Below are positions 26,227 through 35,030 of a DNA stretch of 64,000 nt, in pieces. Location: contig CAXSDP010000011.1 in assembly GCA_964235705.1 (NCBI GenBank), positions 13,153-77,152 on the forward strand, read 5' to 3'. The stretch's first letter is position 1. Each line of letters starts with the position of its first letter. Below the pieces are notes generated by a model that saw only the letters and a list, made by a program, of their open reading frames with translations, ran no database searches and had not been told where the DNA came from. The position numbers and the translations under genes are program-made. The DNA comes from RH-AL1 sp964235705 (GTDB lineage: Bacteria > Pseudomonadota > Alphaproteobacteria > Rhizobiales > Beijerinckiaceae).

Positions 26227-26883
26227 ATGTCCGCTCCCCCCAACGGCCTGCCCTCCCCCAAAGGCCCGTCCTCCCCCAACGGCCCGTTGCGCGTCGGCAT
26301 CGGCGGCCCCGTCGGGTCCGGCAAGACGGCGTTGATGGAGCGGATCTGCAAGCGGTTGCGCGCCACCTACGACATCGCCGCGATCACCAACGACATCTAC
26401 ACCAAGGAGGACGCGCGCATCCTCACCGCCGCCGGCGCGCTCCCGCCCGAGCGCATCATGGGCGTCGAGACCGGCGGCTGCCCCCACACGGCGATCCGCG
26501 AGGACGCCTCCATGAACCTGGCCGCCATCAAGGCGATGCGCGGCAGGTTCCCGGGCCTCGACCTCGTGCTGATCGAGTCCGGCGGCGACAACCTCGCCGC
26601 GACCTTCTCGCCCGAATTGGCCGATCTCACGATCTACGTCATCGACGTGTCCGGCGGCGAGAAGATCCCCCGCAAGGGCGGCCCCGGCATCACCCGCTCC
26701 GACCTGCTCGTCATCAACAAGACCGACCTCGCCCCCCACGTCGGCGCGTCCCTGGAGGTGATGGCGCACGACGCCCGGCGCATGCGCGGCGACAAGCCGT
26801 TCGCCTTCACCAACATGCGCACCGGCGAGGGCGTGGACGTCGTGACGCGCTTCATCGAGGCGTCCGGCGGCTTGGGGGCCTGA
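26227..26883 (+). CDS. ureG: Urease accessory GTPase UreG
   Basis: The product has 218 residues. The P-loop GGPVGSGKTALM is near residue 27. Further on come TNDIYTKEDA, GVETGGCPHTAIREDASMN (nickel-binding Cys-Pro-His), IESGGDNLAATFSPELAD and the NKTDLA base-recognition motif. It is the SIMIBI-class GTPase that powers nickel delivery to urease. The N-terminal extension is built from three 18-bp tandem units (26233-26287) encoding P/S/N/K/G-rich repeats, which are not part of the conserved enzyme. A GAGG sits six bases before the ATG. No ureDABC genes are in the window. Confidence 0.95.
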   Translation: MSAPPNGLPSPKGPSSPNGPLRVGIGGPVGSGKTALMERICKRLRATYDIAAITNDIYTKEDARILTAAGALPPERIMGVETGGCPHTAIREDASMNLAAIKAMRGRFPGLDLVLIESGGDNLAATFSPELADLTIYVIDVSGGEKIPRKGGPGITRSDLLVINKTDLAPHVGASLEVMAHDARRMRGDKPFAFTNMRTGEGVDVVTRFIEASGGLGA

Positions 26884-27057
26884 CGGTTCCGGCCGACGCG
26901 GGCATCGTGGACGAGGGCGCGTGGGTGCCGCACGTCGCGACAAGGCTTGGACGGGCCTTCGACGCCACCGGGACGTTGGCCCGAACGCCGCCACCCTGCC
27001 CGAGTGGTTGGATGTCGCGCCTCCAAGCCTACGCTTCGGCGTCCCCTTCCATCGATT

Positions 27058-28068
27058 TCACGTCAATTTGCCGGATGCCTGCTCCAGCAGCGCCCAGGCC
27101 TGATCGCCATACGTCGCCTGCCATTGCTTGTAGAAGCCGTTCTTCCGCAGCATGGCCTTGAAGGATGCCGGGTCCGTCGTGTTGAAGCGCAACCCCTTGC
27201 CTTCCAGGACGCCCTGCATACCCGCGTTGAGCTTGGCCACGTCGGCTCGTTCCAGCAGCGCGGCCTCGTTGATGTGGGTCGCGACCACGCCGCGAAGGTC
27301 ATCGGGCAGGCGATGCCACATGCGCCCGTTCGCCAGGAACCAGAACCCGTCCCACATGTGGTTCGTCAACGAACAGTATTTCTGTACTTCGTAGATCTTC
27401 TCGGTGTTGATGGTGACGAGCGGCAGTTCCCCTCCGTCGACGACGTGGGTCTGCAACGCCGAATACGTCTCGGACCAGTTGATGCTGGTGGGGGCGGCGC
27501 CGAGCGCGCTGAACAGCGAGGTCCAGAGCTTGCTGACCGCGACACGGATCTTGAAACCGGCGAGGTCGTCCACCGTGACGATCGGCTTCGTGCTCGTCGT
27601 GATCTCGCGGAAGCCGTTGTCCCATATGCGGTCCATCGCGACGATGCCCGATTTCGCGATCTGGCCGCGGATGTAGGCCCCGAGGTCGCCGTCCATGCTC
27701 TTCCACACGGCGTCGGAATCGGGAAAGGCGAAGCCGATCCCGCTGATCGAGGCGGCCGGGACGAGCGTGCTCAAGATCAAGCCGGAGAGCGTCATCATCT
27801 CGAGGCCGCCGGAGCGTAACTGACTGAGCATGTCGGTGTCCGAGCCCAACTGGCCGGCGGGGAAGACCTGGATGTCGACACGGCCGTTCGTGGCGGTCCT
27901 GATCCGCTCCGCCATCTCGGTCGAACGTAGATGCAGCGGGTGGGTCACGTTCGTGTTGTGGGCGAACTTCAGTTTAAACTCCGCCGCGCGGGCGGGACGA
28001 CCGATCAGCGGCATGGCGACGGCCGTCGCCGAGGATGCCAATAAAGTCCTTCGAGATATACGGTCCAT
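27058..28068 (-). CDS. TRAP transporter solute-binding protein (DctP family)
   Basis: The product has 336 residues. It starts with SRRTLLASSATAVAMPLIG, a twin-arginine type leader, so it acts in the periplasm. The mature domain has LKFAHNTNVTHPLHLRS, FPAGQLGSDTDMLSQLRSGGLEMM and LAGFKIRVAVSKLW with the conserved Arg that binds substrate carboxylate in DctP proteins. No DctQ or DctM membrane subunit lies in the window, so the rest of the transporter is elsewhere or lost. It heads the minus-strand run with two SDRs, a thiolase and an acyl-CoA ligase, which suggests a carboxylic-acid ligand. The ligand itself is not identified. Confidence 0.88.
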   Translation of the reverse strand: MDRISRRTLLASSATAVAMPLIGRPARAAEFKLKFAHNTNVTHPLHLRSTEMAERIRTATNGRVDIQVFPAGQLGSDTDMLSQLRSGGLEMMTLSGLILSTLVPAASISGIGFAFPDSDAVWKSMDGDLGAYIRGQIAKSGIVAMDRIWDNGFREITTSTKPIVTVDDLAGFKIRVAVSKLWTSLFSALGAAPTSINWSETYSALQTHVVDGGELPLVTINTEKIYEVQKYCSLTNHMWDGFWFLANGRMWHRLPDDLRGVVATHINEAALLERADVAKLNAGMQGVLEGKGLRFNTTDPASFKAMLRKNGFYKQWQATYGDQAWALLEQASGKLT

Positions 28069-28162
28069 GCGCTTTCCTCCCTGACGAGTCTCAAATCTTA
28101 TTTATGGTCGTGTTTACGTCTCTACGTCGTTGCGCCTGACTAGGTCGACGCCGTTCGCGTCT

Positions 28163-29008
28163 TCAAACGTACAACATGCCGCCATCGACGAGGAGACTCT
28201 GGCCCGTCATTCCGCTCGACTCGGCCGAAGCCAGGTAAACCGCCAACGTCGCCACCTCGGAGGGCTGCATGGCCCGGCCCATCGCCACCCGGGCCAGCAC
28301 CGGGGCGATCACCTCTTCGAGGGGGACATCCCGTTGCGATCCCCCGCGACCGTAGTTCTTCGTCATCATGTCCGTCTCGACCAATCCTGGGCAGATGGCG
28401 TTGACCGTGACCCCGTGACGACCCATCTCGACCGCCACGCAGCGCGTCAGCCCGACCAGGGCGTGCTTGGACACGTTGTAGGCGGACTGGTTCGACGAGG
28501 CCCACTTACCGGCGGCGGACGCGATGTTGATGATGCGACCATCGCGTCGCTCGATCATGCTTGGGAGGACGGCCTGCATCAGGTGCATCGAGCCGAGCAA
28601 GTTGACGTCGAACAGCCTTCGGAAGTCGTCCTCCGTGTAGTCGAGGAACGGCTTGGCTTCGTAGATGCCCGCGCTGTTCACGAGCACGTCGACGCGTCCG
28701 TGCTCGGCCTGCGCGGCCGCCACGGCGCTGAAACACGCCCCGCGATCCGACACGTCGAGCACCTGGGTGCGGTGAGGGCCCGCCTCGACGCTCGCGCACG
28801 CGCCGAGCGTTTCGTCCAACGCGCTCCGCGTCATCGCGGCGAGCGTCAAGCGAGCGCCCTCCGCGGCCATGGCGAGCGCGATCGCGCGCCCGATGCCGCG
28901 ACTCGCACCCGTGACGATGGCGTTCAAACCTTCGAGCCGTCCCCTACGCGGTCGCGCGGTCCCGGGAACCTCCACCGCGTGTGAAACCGGTTCATTGTCC
29001 TTTGGCAC
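28163..29008 (-). CDS. SDR-family oxidoreductase
   Basis: The product has 281 residues from a GTG at 29008 with AAGGAG six bases upstream; the longer frame has no better signal. It has the Rossmann NAD(P) motif TGASRGIGRA, then NSAG, and the catalytic Ser plus YNVSK (Tyr/Lys). The C-terminal LVDGGM ending is typical of classical SDRs. About 30 residues of hydrophilic N-terminal extension precede the fold. It is cytoplasmic. It lies between the TRAP binding protein and a second SDR and probably oxidises a hydroxyacyl or secondary alcohol intermediate. The substrate cannot be read from sequence. Confidence 0.88.
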   Translation of the reverse strand: MPKDNEPVSHAVEVPGTARPRRGRLEGLNAIVTGASRGIGRAIALAMAAEGARLTLAAMTRSALDETLGACASVEAGPHRTQVLDVSDRGACFSAVAAAQAEHGRVDVLVNSAGIYEAKPFLDYTEDDFRRLFDVNLLGSMHLMQAVLPSMIERRDGRIINIASAAGKWASSNQSAYNVSKHALVGLTRCVAVEMGRHGVTVNAICPGLVETDMMTKNYGRGGSQRDVPLEEVIAPVLARVAMGRAMQPSEVATLAVYLASAESSGMTGQSLLVDGGMLYV

Positions 29009-29237
29009 GACGTCTCCTTGGCCTTTGTCCAGTTTGGGCGTTCGCCCAGGTGTGAGCGCCGGGTTCGATGATCGGCGACATGCCGAAAGGGTGAGTGGGC
29101 GCAGGCCCCAACGCGGTGCGGCAGGGCCGGATACACGACGAGGGCCTGGTTCGAGACCGCGCGTCGCGGGGGGCTTTCGCGTCCACACCTGTCCCGCGAC
29201 GCCCGTATTGGCGGCAGCCCCACCTCGCCCCGGACCG

Positions 29238-30020
29238 CTAGCTCAGGTCGAAGATCGAGGACGTGCTGCTCATCCCGCCGTCGATCGGGAGCGTGTGGCC
29301 GGTGATGTAGGACGCTTGCTCGGACGCGAGGAAGGCCGCCCCGTCCGAAACCTCCATCGGTGTGCCGTAGCGGTGCATGGGCATGTGCTGGGTGTAGGCC
29401 TCCCGCGTCGCGCTCGAGTGGAGCGCCTGCACCATCTCGGTGTTGACCGGGCCGGGCGCGATGGCGTTGACCGTGATGTTGTAGGGGGCCAACTCGACGG
29501 CGAGGTGGCGGGTCATGCCGATGATCCCGCTCTTGGACGAGCCGTAAGACACCCGCCCGGAACTGCCGCGCATGCCGGCCACGGAGGTGATGTTGACGAT
29601 GCGTCCCCAACCGCTCTCGATCATCGCGGGGGCGGCCAGCTTGATGCAACGGTAGGTGCCGGTCAGGTTGATCGCGATGATGCGCTCGAATTCCGCGATG
29701 GATTGCTGCAGGAACGCCACCTGCTCGCCCACGCCCGCCGAGTTCGCGAGGATGTGCAGTCCGCCGTACTGACTGACCGCCAGCTGGACCATGCCCCGCA
29801 CCTCGTCGAGCTGGCGGACATCGACCTTGATCCCGACCGCGCGGCCCCCCGCTTGAACGATCGCCTCGGCGACGCGCGTGGCCGCCTCGACGTTCTGGTC
29901 GGCGACGACGACCGCGGCACCGTCCCGCGCGAACCGCATCGCCATCTCGCGGCCGATGCCGCTGCCCCCGCCGGTGACGACCGCGGTCCGCCGGGTTTGG
30001 TCAGGTACTCCGTTCGCCAT
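29238..30020 (-). CDS. SDR-family oxidoreductase
   Basis: The product has 260 residues. It carries TGGGSGIGREMA for NAD(P), DVRQLDEV and NSAG, ITSVAG with the catalytic Ser, and YGSSKSG with Tyr and Lys. The PGPVNTEMV loop and LPIDGGM ending follow. Asp at the end of the second strand (VVVADQN) favours NAD(H). It is distinct from the neighbouring SDR, so the two probably act on different intermediates. It lies in the minus-strand catabolic run, 93 bp below the thiolase gene. Confidence 0.9.
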   Translation of the reverse strand: MANGVPDQTRRTAVVTGGGSGIGREMAMRFARDGAAVVVADQNVEAATRVAEAIVQAGGRAVGIKVDVRQLDEVRGMVQLAVSQYGGLHILANSAGVGEQVAFLQQSIAEFERIIAINLTGTYRCIKLAAPAMIESGWGRIVNITSVAGMRGSSGRVSYGSSKSGIIGMTRHLAVELAPYNITVNAIAPGPVNTEMVQALHSSATREAYTQHMPMHRYGTPMEVSDGAAFLASEQASYITGHTLPIDGGMSSTSSIFDLS

Positions 30021-30113
30021 TCGACGTCCTTACTATGGAAACAATGCATCGTGCGCGTGGCTCGAAGCCAACCCGCTCCGTGCCGAGCCCGATCGGGCTC
30101 GATCATGGCCGCG

Positions 30114-31370
30114 CTATCGACCGGCCGCTTCGAGGATGTTGATCGTGCAGACGGCCTCGTCGAAGCCCATCGTGCCGCCGCCGTTCTCCGCGATGGCGAC
30201 GCGGGCATCCTTCACCTGACGCTCCCCGGCCTCGTGCCGAAGTTGCAGGCAGAGTTCCTGGATCATGGACATGCCGGTCGCGGCGATCGGGTGCCCTTTC
30301 GAGACCAGCCCGCCCGACACGTTCATCGGCAGGCGTCCGCCCAGCGTCGCCGCACCCGACTCGACGAACGCCCCGCCCTCGCCTTCCTCGCAGAAGCCCA
30401 GCATCTCGGCCTGGTAGATATCGCCGAACGATGTCGCGTCGTGGATTTCGGCCAAGTCTATGTCGCTCGGCTTGATCCCGGCCATCGCGTACGCCTTCTG
30501 CGCGGCGACGCGACTCAGTCCGGGCTCGGACAGCGTCCGGTACTTGCCGCCCGAGAGCGTCGACGCCTTGATCTTGACCGCACGCTCGCGGACGCGTCGG
30601 GGCTGGCTGGCCAGGTAGGCCTCCGAGCAGAGCAGCGCCCCCGAGGCCCCGTCACCGATCGGCGCGCACATGCTGCGCGTGAGGGGATAGGCGATCACCC
30701 GGTCGGCGAGCGCATCCTCGATGCTGACCTCGAAGCGGTACTGCGCTTTCGGGTTCAGGCTCCCGTGGTAGTGGTTCTTGGAGGCCGCCGCCGCGAGCTG
30801 TCGCTGCGTGGTCCCGTGGCGGGCCATGTGGTAGGCGGCCTGCATCGCGTAGGTTTCCATGTTGACCGTGCCGCCGGTCGAGGCGAGGCTGAAGGGTCGT
30901 CCGATCTCCTCCCCCGCCTTCGTGTAGTACGCCTTCCACTCCTGGGGATCGAACTGGTCGAGACCCGCCGTGAACAAATCCAGCTGGCGAGCGGGGTCGT
31001 CGCGGACGAATGTCTTCTCGACGCCGAGCGCCAGCGACAGGTCCGACGTGCCGGACAGGATGTCCTTCCACGCGCCGTGGAATGCTAGGGAGCCGCTGGA
31101 GCAGGCGCCCTCGACGTTGATGACCCCGACCCGTTCAGGGAACAGCCCCTCCGTCACCAGCGGCTGCAGGCACACCTGGCCGCGGACGCTCGGCTGACCG
31201 AATACGTCCATCCGGCAATTGCCGAACCAGGCGTTCTCGATGGGACCGCCGTCGTCCATCGCCGCGTCGGCGAGGATCGCCAGGAAGACCTCGCGCGTCA
31301 GCTCCTTGAAGGACGTGTCCGGCCTCTTGGCGAACCGCGTGCACGCCGTGCCGATGATGTAAGCGTCCAT
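30114..31370 (-). CDS. SCP-x-type thiolase / acetyl-CoA acetyltransferase-like protein
   Basis: The product has 418 residues. The nucleophile Cys is in VEGACSSGS, near residue 89. The active-site His is in GLVSKGHPIAATG. The SCP-x HDCF-like segment reads HDATSF. The C-terminal catalytic Cys loop of ordinary thiolases is replaced by ENGGGTMG, as in the SCP-x/acetyl-CoA acetyltransferase branch. Such enzymes cleave branched or ring-derived beta-ketoacyl-CoAs. It lies just below the acyl-CoA ligase gene, 34 bp apart, so the two are probably co-transcribed. Confidence 0.85.
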   Translation of the reverse strand: MDAYIIGTACTRFAKRPDTSFKELTREVFLAILADAAMDDGGPIENAWFGNCRMDVFGQPSVRGQVCLQPLVTEGLFPERVGVINVEGACSSGSLAFHGAWKDILSGTSDLSLALGVEKTFVRDDPARQLDLFTAGLDQFDPQEWKAYYTKAGEEIGRPFSLASTGGTVNMETYAMQAAYHMARHGTTQRQLAAAASKNHYHGSLNPKAQYRFEVSIEDALADRVIAYPLTRSMCAPIGDGASGALLCSEAYLASQPRRVRERAVKIKASTLSGGKYRTLSEPGLSRVAAQKAYAMAGIKPSDIDLAEIHDATSFGDIYQAEMLGFCEEGEGGAFVESGAATLGGRLPMNVSGGLVSKGHPIAATGMSMIQELCLQLRHEAGERQVKDARVAIAENGGGTMGFDEAVCTINILEAAGR

Positions 31371-31404
31371 GATCCCTCCCCCGTCGTTCGTCGGTCGCCG
31401 ACCC

Positions 31405-32955
31405 TCAGATCAACTTCTCCCGACCCTCCCAGTAGGGTTTGCGGATCGACCGCCGGTCCACCTTCCCGACGGGGTTGCGCGGCAGGGAGTCCCAGAACTC
31501 GATGGTCTTCGGCGTCTTGACGCTGCCGAGCCGACCCTTGCAGAAGGCGATCAGTTCGGCTTCCTCGACCTTTTGCCCGGCCCTGAGGTGGACGATCGCC
31601 TTGACGGCCTCCCCCCATTTCTCGTCGGGCACGCCGATGACCGAACATTCGGCGATGGCCGGGTGTTCGCCGAGCGCGCGTTCGACCTCGGCCGGGTAGA
31701 CGTTGAACCCGCCCGTGATGATCATCTCCTTCTTGCGATCGACGATGTAGAAGTACCCGGCGTCATCGTGGTAGCCGACGTCACCCGTGTGATGCCATCC
31801 GAATAGTCCGGCCTCCCGCGTCGCCTCGGCGTTCTTGAAGTAACCGCCCATCACGATGCTGCCGCGAACGACCATCTCCCCGCGCTCGTTGGGCCCGAGC
31901 AGCTGCCCCTCGTCGTCCATGATGGCGACGGTGGTCATCAGCATGGGCCGTCCGCAGCTGCCGAGACGGTTCGTGTCGGACCCGTTCGTCACGTGGTCCT
32001 CGGGTTTGAGGACCGTGCAGAAGACGGGGGCCTCGGCTTGTCCCCAGAACTGCACCATGACCGGGCCGAACACGTCGAGGCACTCCTTGAGGCGGGGCAC
32101 CGACATGGGGGCCGAGGTGTAGATGAAGTATTTCAGGGAGCTGTAATCGAAGTCCCTGAGCTTCGGATGGTCCAGGAGCGAGTAGATCGCGGTCGGCGGA
32201 AGGTAGATGTGCGTCACCTTGTGCGTCTCGATGGCCTGGAGGACCGCCAGCGCGTCGAACCGCGGATGCATGACCGTCGTGCCGCCCTCGGCCATGAGGA
32301 GGCAAGCGAAATTGCCGGCCGCGTGGGTGATCGGCGGGACGCAGAGGTAGACCGGAGGGTCCTTGAGCGGGAGGGCGGAGAAGAAGTTCGCCGCCATCGT
32401 GTCCCACATCATGCGCGTCCAGATCACGCCCTTGGACTTGCCGGTGGTGCCGCCCGTGGCGTGGATGCCGACAACATCGTCCGGCAGCGGCATCGGCCCG
32501 ACCTCGGGGGCCCTGCCCTCCCCGCGCGCCACGAGGGACTCGAGCGAGGTCCCGAGGTTGCTCTCGCCATCGATGCAGATGTACCGGGTGATCAACGGGC
32601 ATTCCGCCTTGACGGAATGGATCTTCTCTTGAGCGTCGTGGCTGTAGAACAGCGTGGCGACCTCGCAATCCCGAAGGAAGCTGATGTTGTCCGCGATGCT
32701 GTTACTGTAAACCAGCGGGACGTACACGCCGTCCGACACGAAGATCGAGAGCGTCGCCTCCATCGCGAGGGAGGAGTTCGCGCTCAGCACCGCGCACTTC
32801 TCGCCCCTGACTTGACCCAGGGCCCGCAACCCGGCGACGATCCCGGCCAATCGCTCCTCCACCTCGCGGTAGGTCAGCGATCCCTTCGAATCCACCAGGC
32901 AGGCACGGTCGGGATGAAGAAAGGCCCCGCGCTCGAACAGCCGCTTCACGCTCAT
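31405..32955 (-). CDS. AMP-forming acyl-CoA synthetase (ANL family)
   Basis: The product has 516 residues from the ATG at 32955. It shows the P-loop-like ATGGTTGKSKGVIW, the FWGQAEAP aromatic region, WHHTGDVGYHDDAGYFYIVDRKKEMIITGGFNVYP and the C-terminal catalytic Lys in NPVGKVDRRS. It activates a carboxylic acid to its CoA thioester in the cytoplasm. The first gene of the minus-strand run, it faces a divergent LysR gene across a 133-bp spacer holding a strong palindrome. Substrate range cannot be called from these motifs. Confidence 0.9.
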   Translation of the reverse strand: MSVKRLFERGAFLHPDRACLVDSKGSLTYREVEERLAGIVAGLRALGQVRGEKCAVLSANSSLAMEATLSIFVSDGVYVPLVYSNSIADNISFLRDCEVATLFYSHDAQEKIHSVKAECPLITRYICIDGESNLGTSLESLVARGEGRAPEVGPMPLPDDVVGIHATGGTTGKSKGVIWTRMMWDTMAANFFSALPLKDPPVYLCVPPITHAAGNFACLLMAEGGTTVMHPRFDALAVLQAIETHKVTHIYLPPTAIYSLLDHPKLRDFDYSSLKYFIYTSAPMSVPRLKECLDVFGPVMVQFWGQAEAPVFCTVLKPEDHVTNGSDTNRLGSCGRPMLMTTVAIMDDEGQLLGPNERGEMVVRGSIVMGGYFKNAEATREAGLFGWHHTGDVGYHDDAGYFYIVDRKKEMIITGGFNVYPAEVERALGEHPAIAECSVIGVPDEKWGEAVKAIVHLRAGQKVEEAELIAFCKGRLGSVKTPKTIEFWDSLPRNPVGKVDRRSIRKPYWEGREKLI

Positions 32956-33049
32956 CGTGCCTCCCCCTGTCGCGCCTGAACCGACGCGTTCTTGGGGCGT
33001 AGGAATCGCCAAAAACCGTCGGGGCGGAAGTATAATAAAAGCTTGGCCC

Positions 33050-33068
33050 CTATCGAATCGTTCGATAG
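33050..33068. promoter_or_regulatory. Candidate LysR operator (CTATCGAA-TCG-TTCGATAG)
   Basis: A perfect 8-bp inverted repeat with a 3-bp spacer lies between the acyl-CoA ligase gene and the divergent LysR gene. On the minus strand TTCGAT, within the palindrome, is 17 bases before TATACT, a plausible -35/-10 pair for the catabolic run. A TATAAT at 33031-33036 on plus could serve the regulator. Roles are inferred. Confidence 0.55.
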
Positions 33069-33088
33069 TCGTTCGGGGAGGTGGCTCT

Positions 33089-33997
33089 ATGGATCTGAAA
33101 CAGCTTGGCTATTTCCTGTCGATCGCCGAGCATGGCGGCTTCGCGGCGGCCGCCCGGGCCCGCTACATCTCCCAATCGGCGCTCAGCCGCCAGATGCGGC
33201 TGCTGGAGGAGGACATCGGCACGCAGCTGTTCGAGCGCACGTCACGCGGCGTCCTGCTGACGGGCGCCGGTGAGGTCCTCAAGGACCGGGCCTACGTGCT
33301 GTTCGAGGGTGCGGCGCAGCTGAAGAAGGACGTCCTGGCGGAAGCGGAGATGCCGACCGGCCGGGTGGTGCTCGGCCTCACGCCCTCGATGCGGGTCCTG
33401 CTCGCTGGCTCCCTGGTCGAGGGCTTCATCAAGCGGTTCCCCCGCGTGACGCTGGGGGTGATCGAGGGGCTGTCCCACGCGATGGCGGACGCGACCGCGA
33501 GGGGGCTGTGCGACGTCGCGGTGTTCGTGCGCAACGACTCGGTGGGAAAGGCGCTGCACACGGTGACCCTCATCGAGGAGCCGTTCGTGCTGGTCGGACC
33601 CGCCCGCGCCGGGCTGCGCATGACGCAGCCGGTCGACATCGAGTTCGCGGTCAGCCACCCCCTGCTGATATCGAGGTCCAACCGCGTCAATAGCGGGATC
33701 GAGAAGGAGGCGGCCCGGCGCGGCCTCGCCCTGAACGTCCTGATGGACCTCCAGGCGCTCCACCTCGTCGTCGACCTCGTGTGCCGGGGGGTCGGCTACA
33801 CGATGGTGCCCTACTCGGCCGTCTCGCGCGAGTTGGAGGCCGGCCACGTGTCCGTCGCGCCGATCGTCGGGTTCCAGACCGGCTGGGTGGTCGCCTGGCC
33901 GAGCGATCGCAACGTGTCGTTGGTCGTCCATCGCATGGTGGACGCCGTGCAAACCGAGTTCGCCAAGCTGCAGGCCGCCTCCAGGTTGACGAACTGA
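33089..33997 (+). CDS. LysR-family transcriptional regulator
   Basis: The product has 302 residues from the ATG at 33089, after GGGGAGG. The N-terminal winged helix is MDLKQLGYFLSIAEHGGFAAAARARYISQSALSRQMRLLEED. The effector domain follows, with GRVVLGLTPSMRVLLAGSLV. It resembles regulators with a NAC/Cbl-like LysR build. It is divergent from the acyl-CoA ligase/thiolase/SDR run and probably activates it in response to a pathway intermediate. The palindrome at 33050-33068 is the likely binding site. Confidence 0.92.
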   Translation: MDLKQLGYFLSIAEHGGFAAAARARYISQSALSRQMRLLEEDIGTQLFERTSRGVLLTGAGEVLKDRAYVLFEGAAQLKKDVLAEAEMPTGRVVLGLTPSMRVLLAGSLVEGFIKRFPRVTLGVIEGLSHAMADATARGLCDVAVFVRNDSVGKALHTVTLIEEPFVLVGPARAGLRMTQPVDIEFAVSHPLLISRSNRVNSGIEKEAARRGLALNVLMDLQALHLVVDLVCRGVGYTMVPYSAVSRELEAGHVSVAPIVGFQTGWVVAWPSDRNVSLVVHRMVDAVQTEFAKLQAASRLTN

Positions 33998-34349
33998 GTG
34001 TCCGGGGTCGTCGCGACGCCGATGGCCGTGCGAGCCGGCCGCGCGCGTCGTCGCCGGCACCGCTCCAGCCAGCCCGCTTGGGGGGTGCGGGTGGCGGGGG
34101 TCCGGGGATGTCGATGCGGGATGGGGGCGGGCGGACGTTGGAGGCTTGCGCAATCGGCGTCCTTCGTACCAACTCCCGTTCGGGGCGGGGCCTCGCGCCG
34201 CCGAAGGCAAGCCGCCATCGGGGCCTTCCGATCGAACCATGCGCGAACGCATCCGGTGATGCGCGTTCGTGATCAGAGGGGTATTCGCATCCATGCAGCC
34301 AGTCCGCGCTCGTGAGGCCGCCCCGCACCGTCCCGGGCTGGTCGGATAG
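33998..34349. other. Intergenic region, no supported gene
   Basis: This stretch lies between the LysR gene and the SGNH hydrolase gene. It is GC-rich, with open frames on both strands that lack start signals or recognisable content. No hairpin with a T-run or tandem repeat was found. Confidence 0.5.
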
Positions 34350-35030
34350 ATGGCTCGAACCTTGATCGACGTGGCGGCCAGGATCGCGCGCGGCGAGACC
34401 ACGACGATCTCCTGCTACGGGGATAGCCTCACCTACGGGCAGGACGAGGTTTCGGCGTCGCGGCAAGGCCCGACCAACGGCGCGGAGCAGGCTCGTTCCC
34501 CCACGCCGTTCCCCGAAACCATGTCGGGCGTCTTCGCGGCGACACCCGGCACGTCGGTCATCGTCCGCAACCGCGGTTATCCCGGCGACAACGCGGCGAG
34601 CGGGCTGGCGCGCTGGGCGGACGACGAGCGCTGCGACCTCGCGATCCTCATGTATGGAACCAACGACGCCAACAACTTCGGCGGCCTCGGCCTCGTTCCC
34701 GTCGAGGATTATCGCTCCACCATGGGTGTCATGATCGATCGATTGCTCGCCGAGGGGAGCGCCATCGCCCTCCTGTTGCCGCCGCGCCTCGCCGCGAGCG
34801 CGCTCAACATGGCGTTCGCCCCTTTCGCGCAGGCCGTGCACAGCCTCGCCAGGGCCTTCGGGCTGCCAGTCTTCGAGACGGCGGTCTTCCTGTCGGGGAT
34901 CGAGCTCGGCGAGCAGACCGTCGACGGCTTGCATCTCGCACCCCTCGCCTACGCGACGATCGGCGAAGCCCTCGCCGAGCTGCTGATCAAGGCGAGGGCA
35001 GCGCCGGCCACGGTGGCGGCGGCGTTGTGA
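34350..35030 (+). CDS. SGNH/GDSL-family hydrolase
   Basis: The product has 226 residues. Block I is CYGDSLTYGQ with the catalytic Ser, near residue 25. GYPGDNA follows as the Gly block. MYGTNDANN carries the block III Asn, and DGLHLAP holds the catalytic Asp and His. There is no signal peptide, so it is probably cytoplasmic. Such enzymes hydrolyse esters, often small or sugar-linked acyl esters. It could release the acid acted on by the neighbouring ligase, but that is inferred from position. Confidence 0.87.
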   Translation: MARTLIDVAARIARGETTTISCYGDSLTYGQDEVSASRQGPTNGAEQARSPTPFPETMSGVFAATPGTSVIVRNRGYPGDNAASGLARWADDERCDLAILMYGTNDANNFGGLGLVPVEDYRSTMGVMIDRLLAEGSAIALLLPPRLAASALNMAFAPFAQAVHSLARAFGLPVFETAVFLSGIELGEQTVDGLHLAPLAYATIGEALAELLIKARAAPATVAAAL

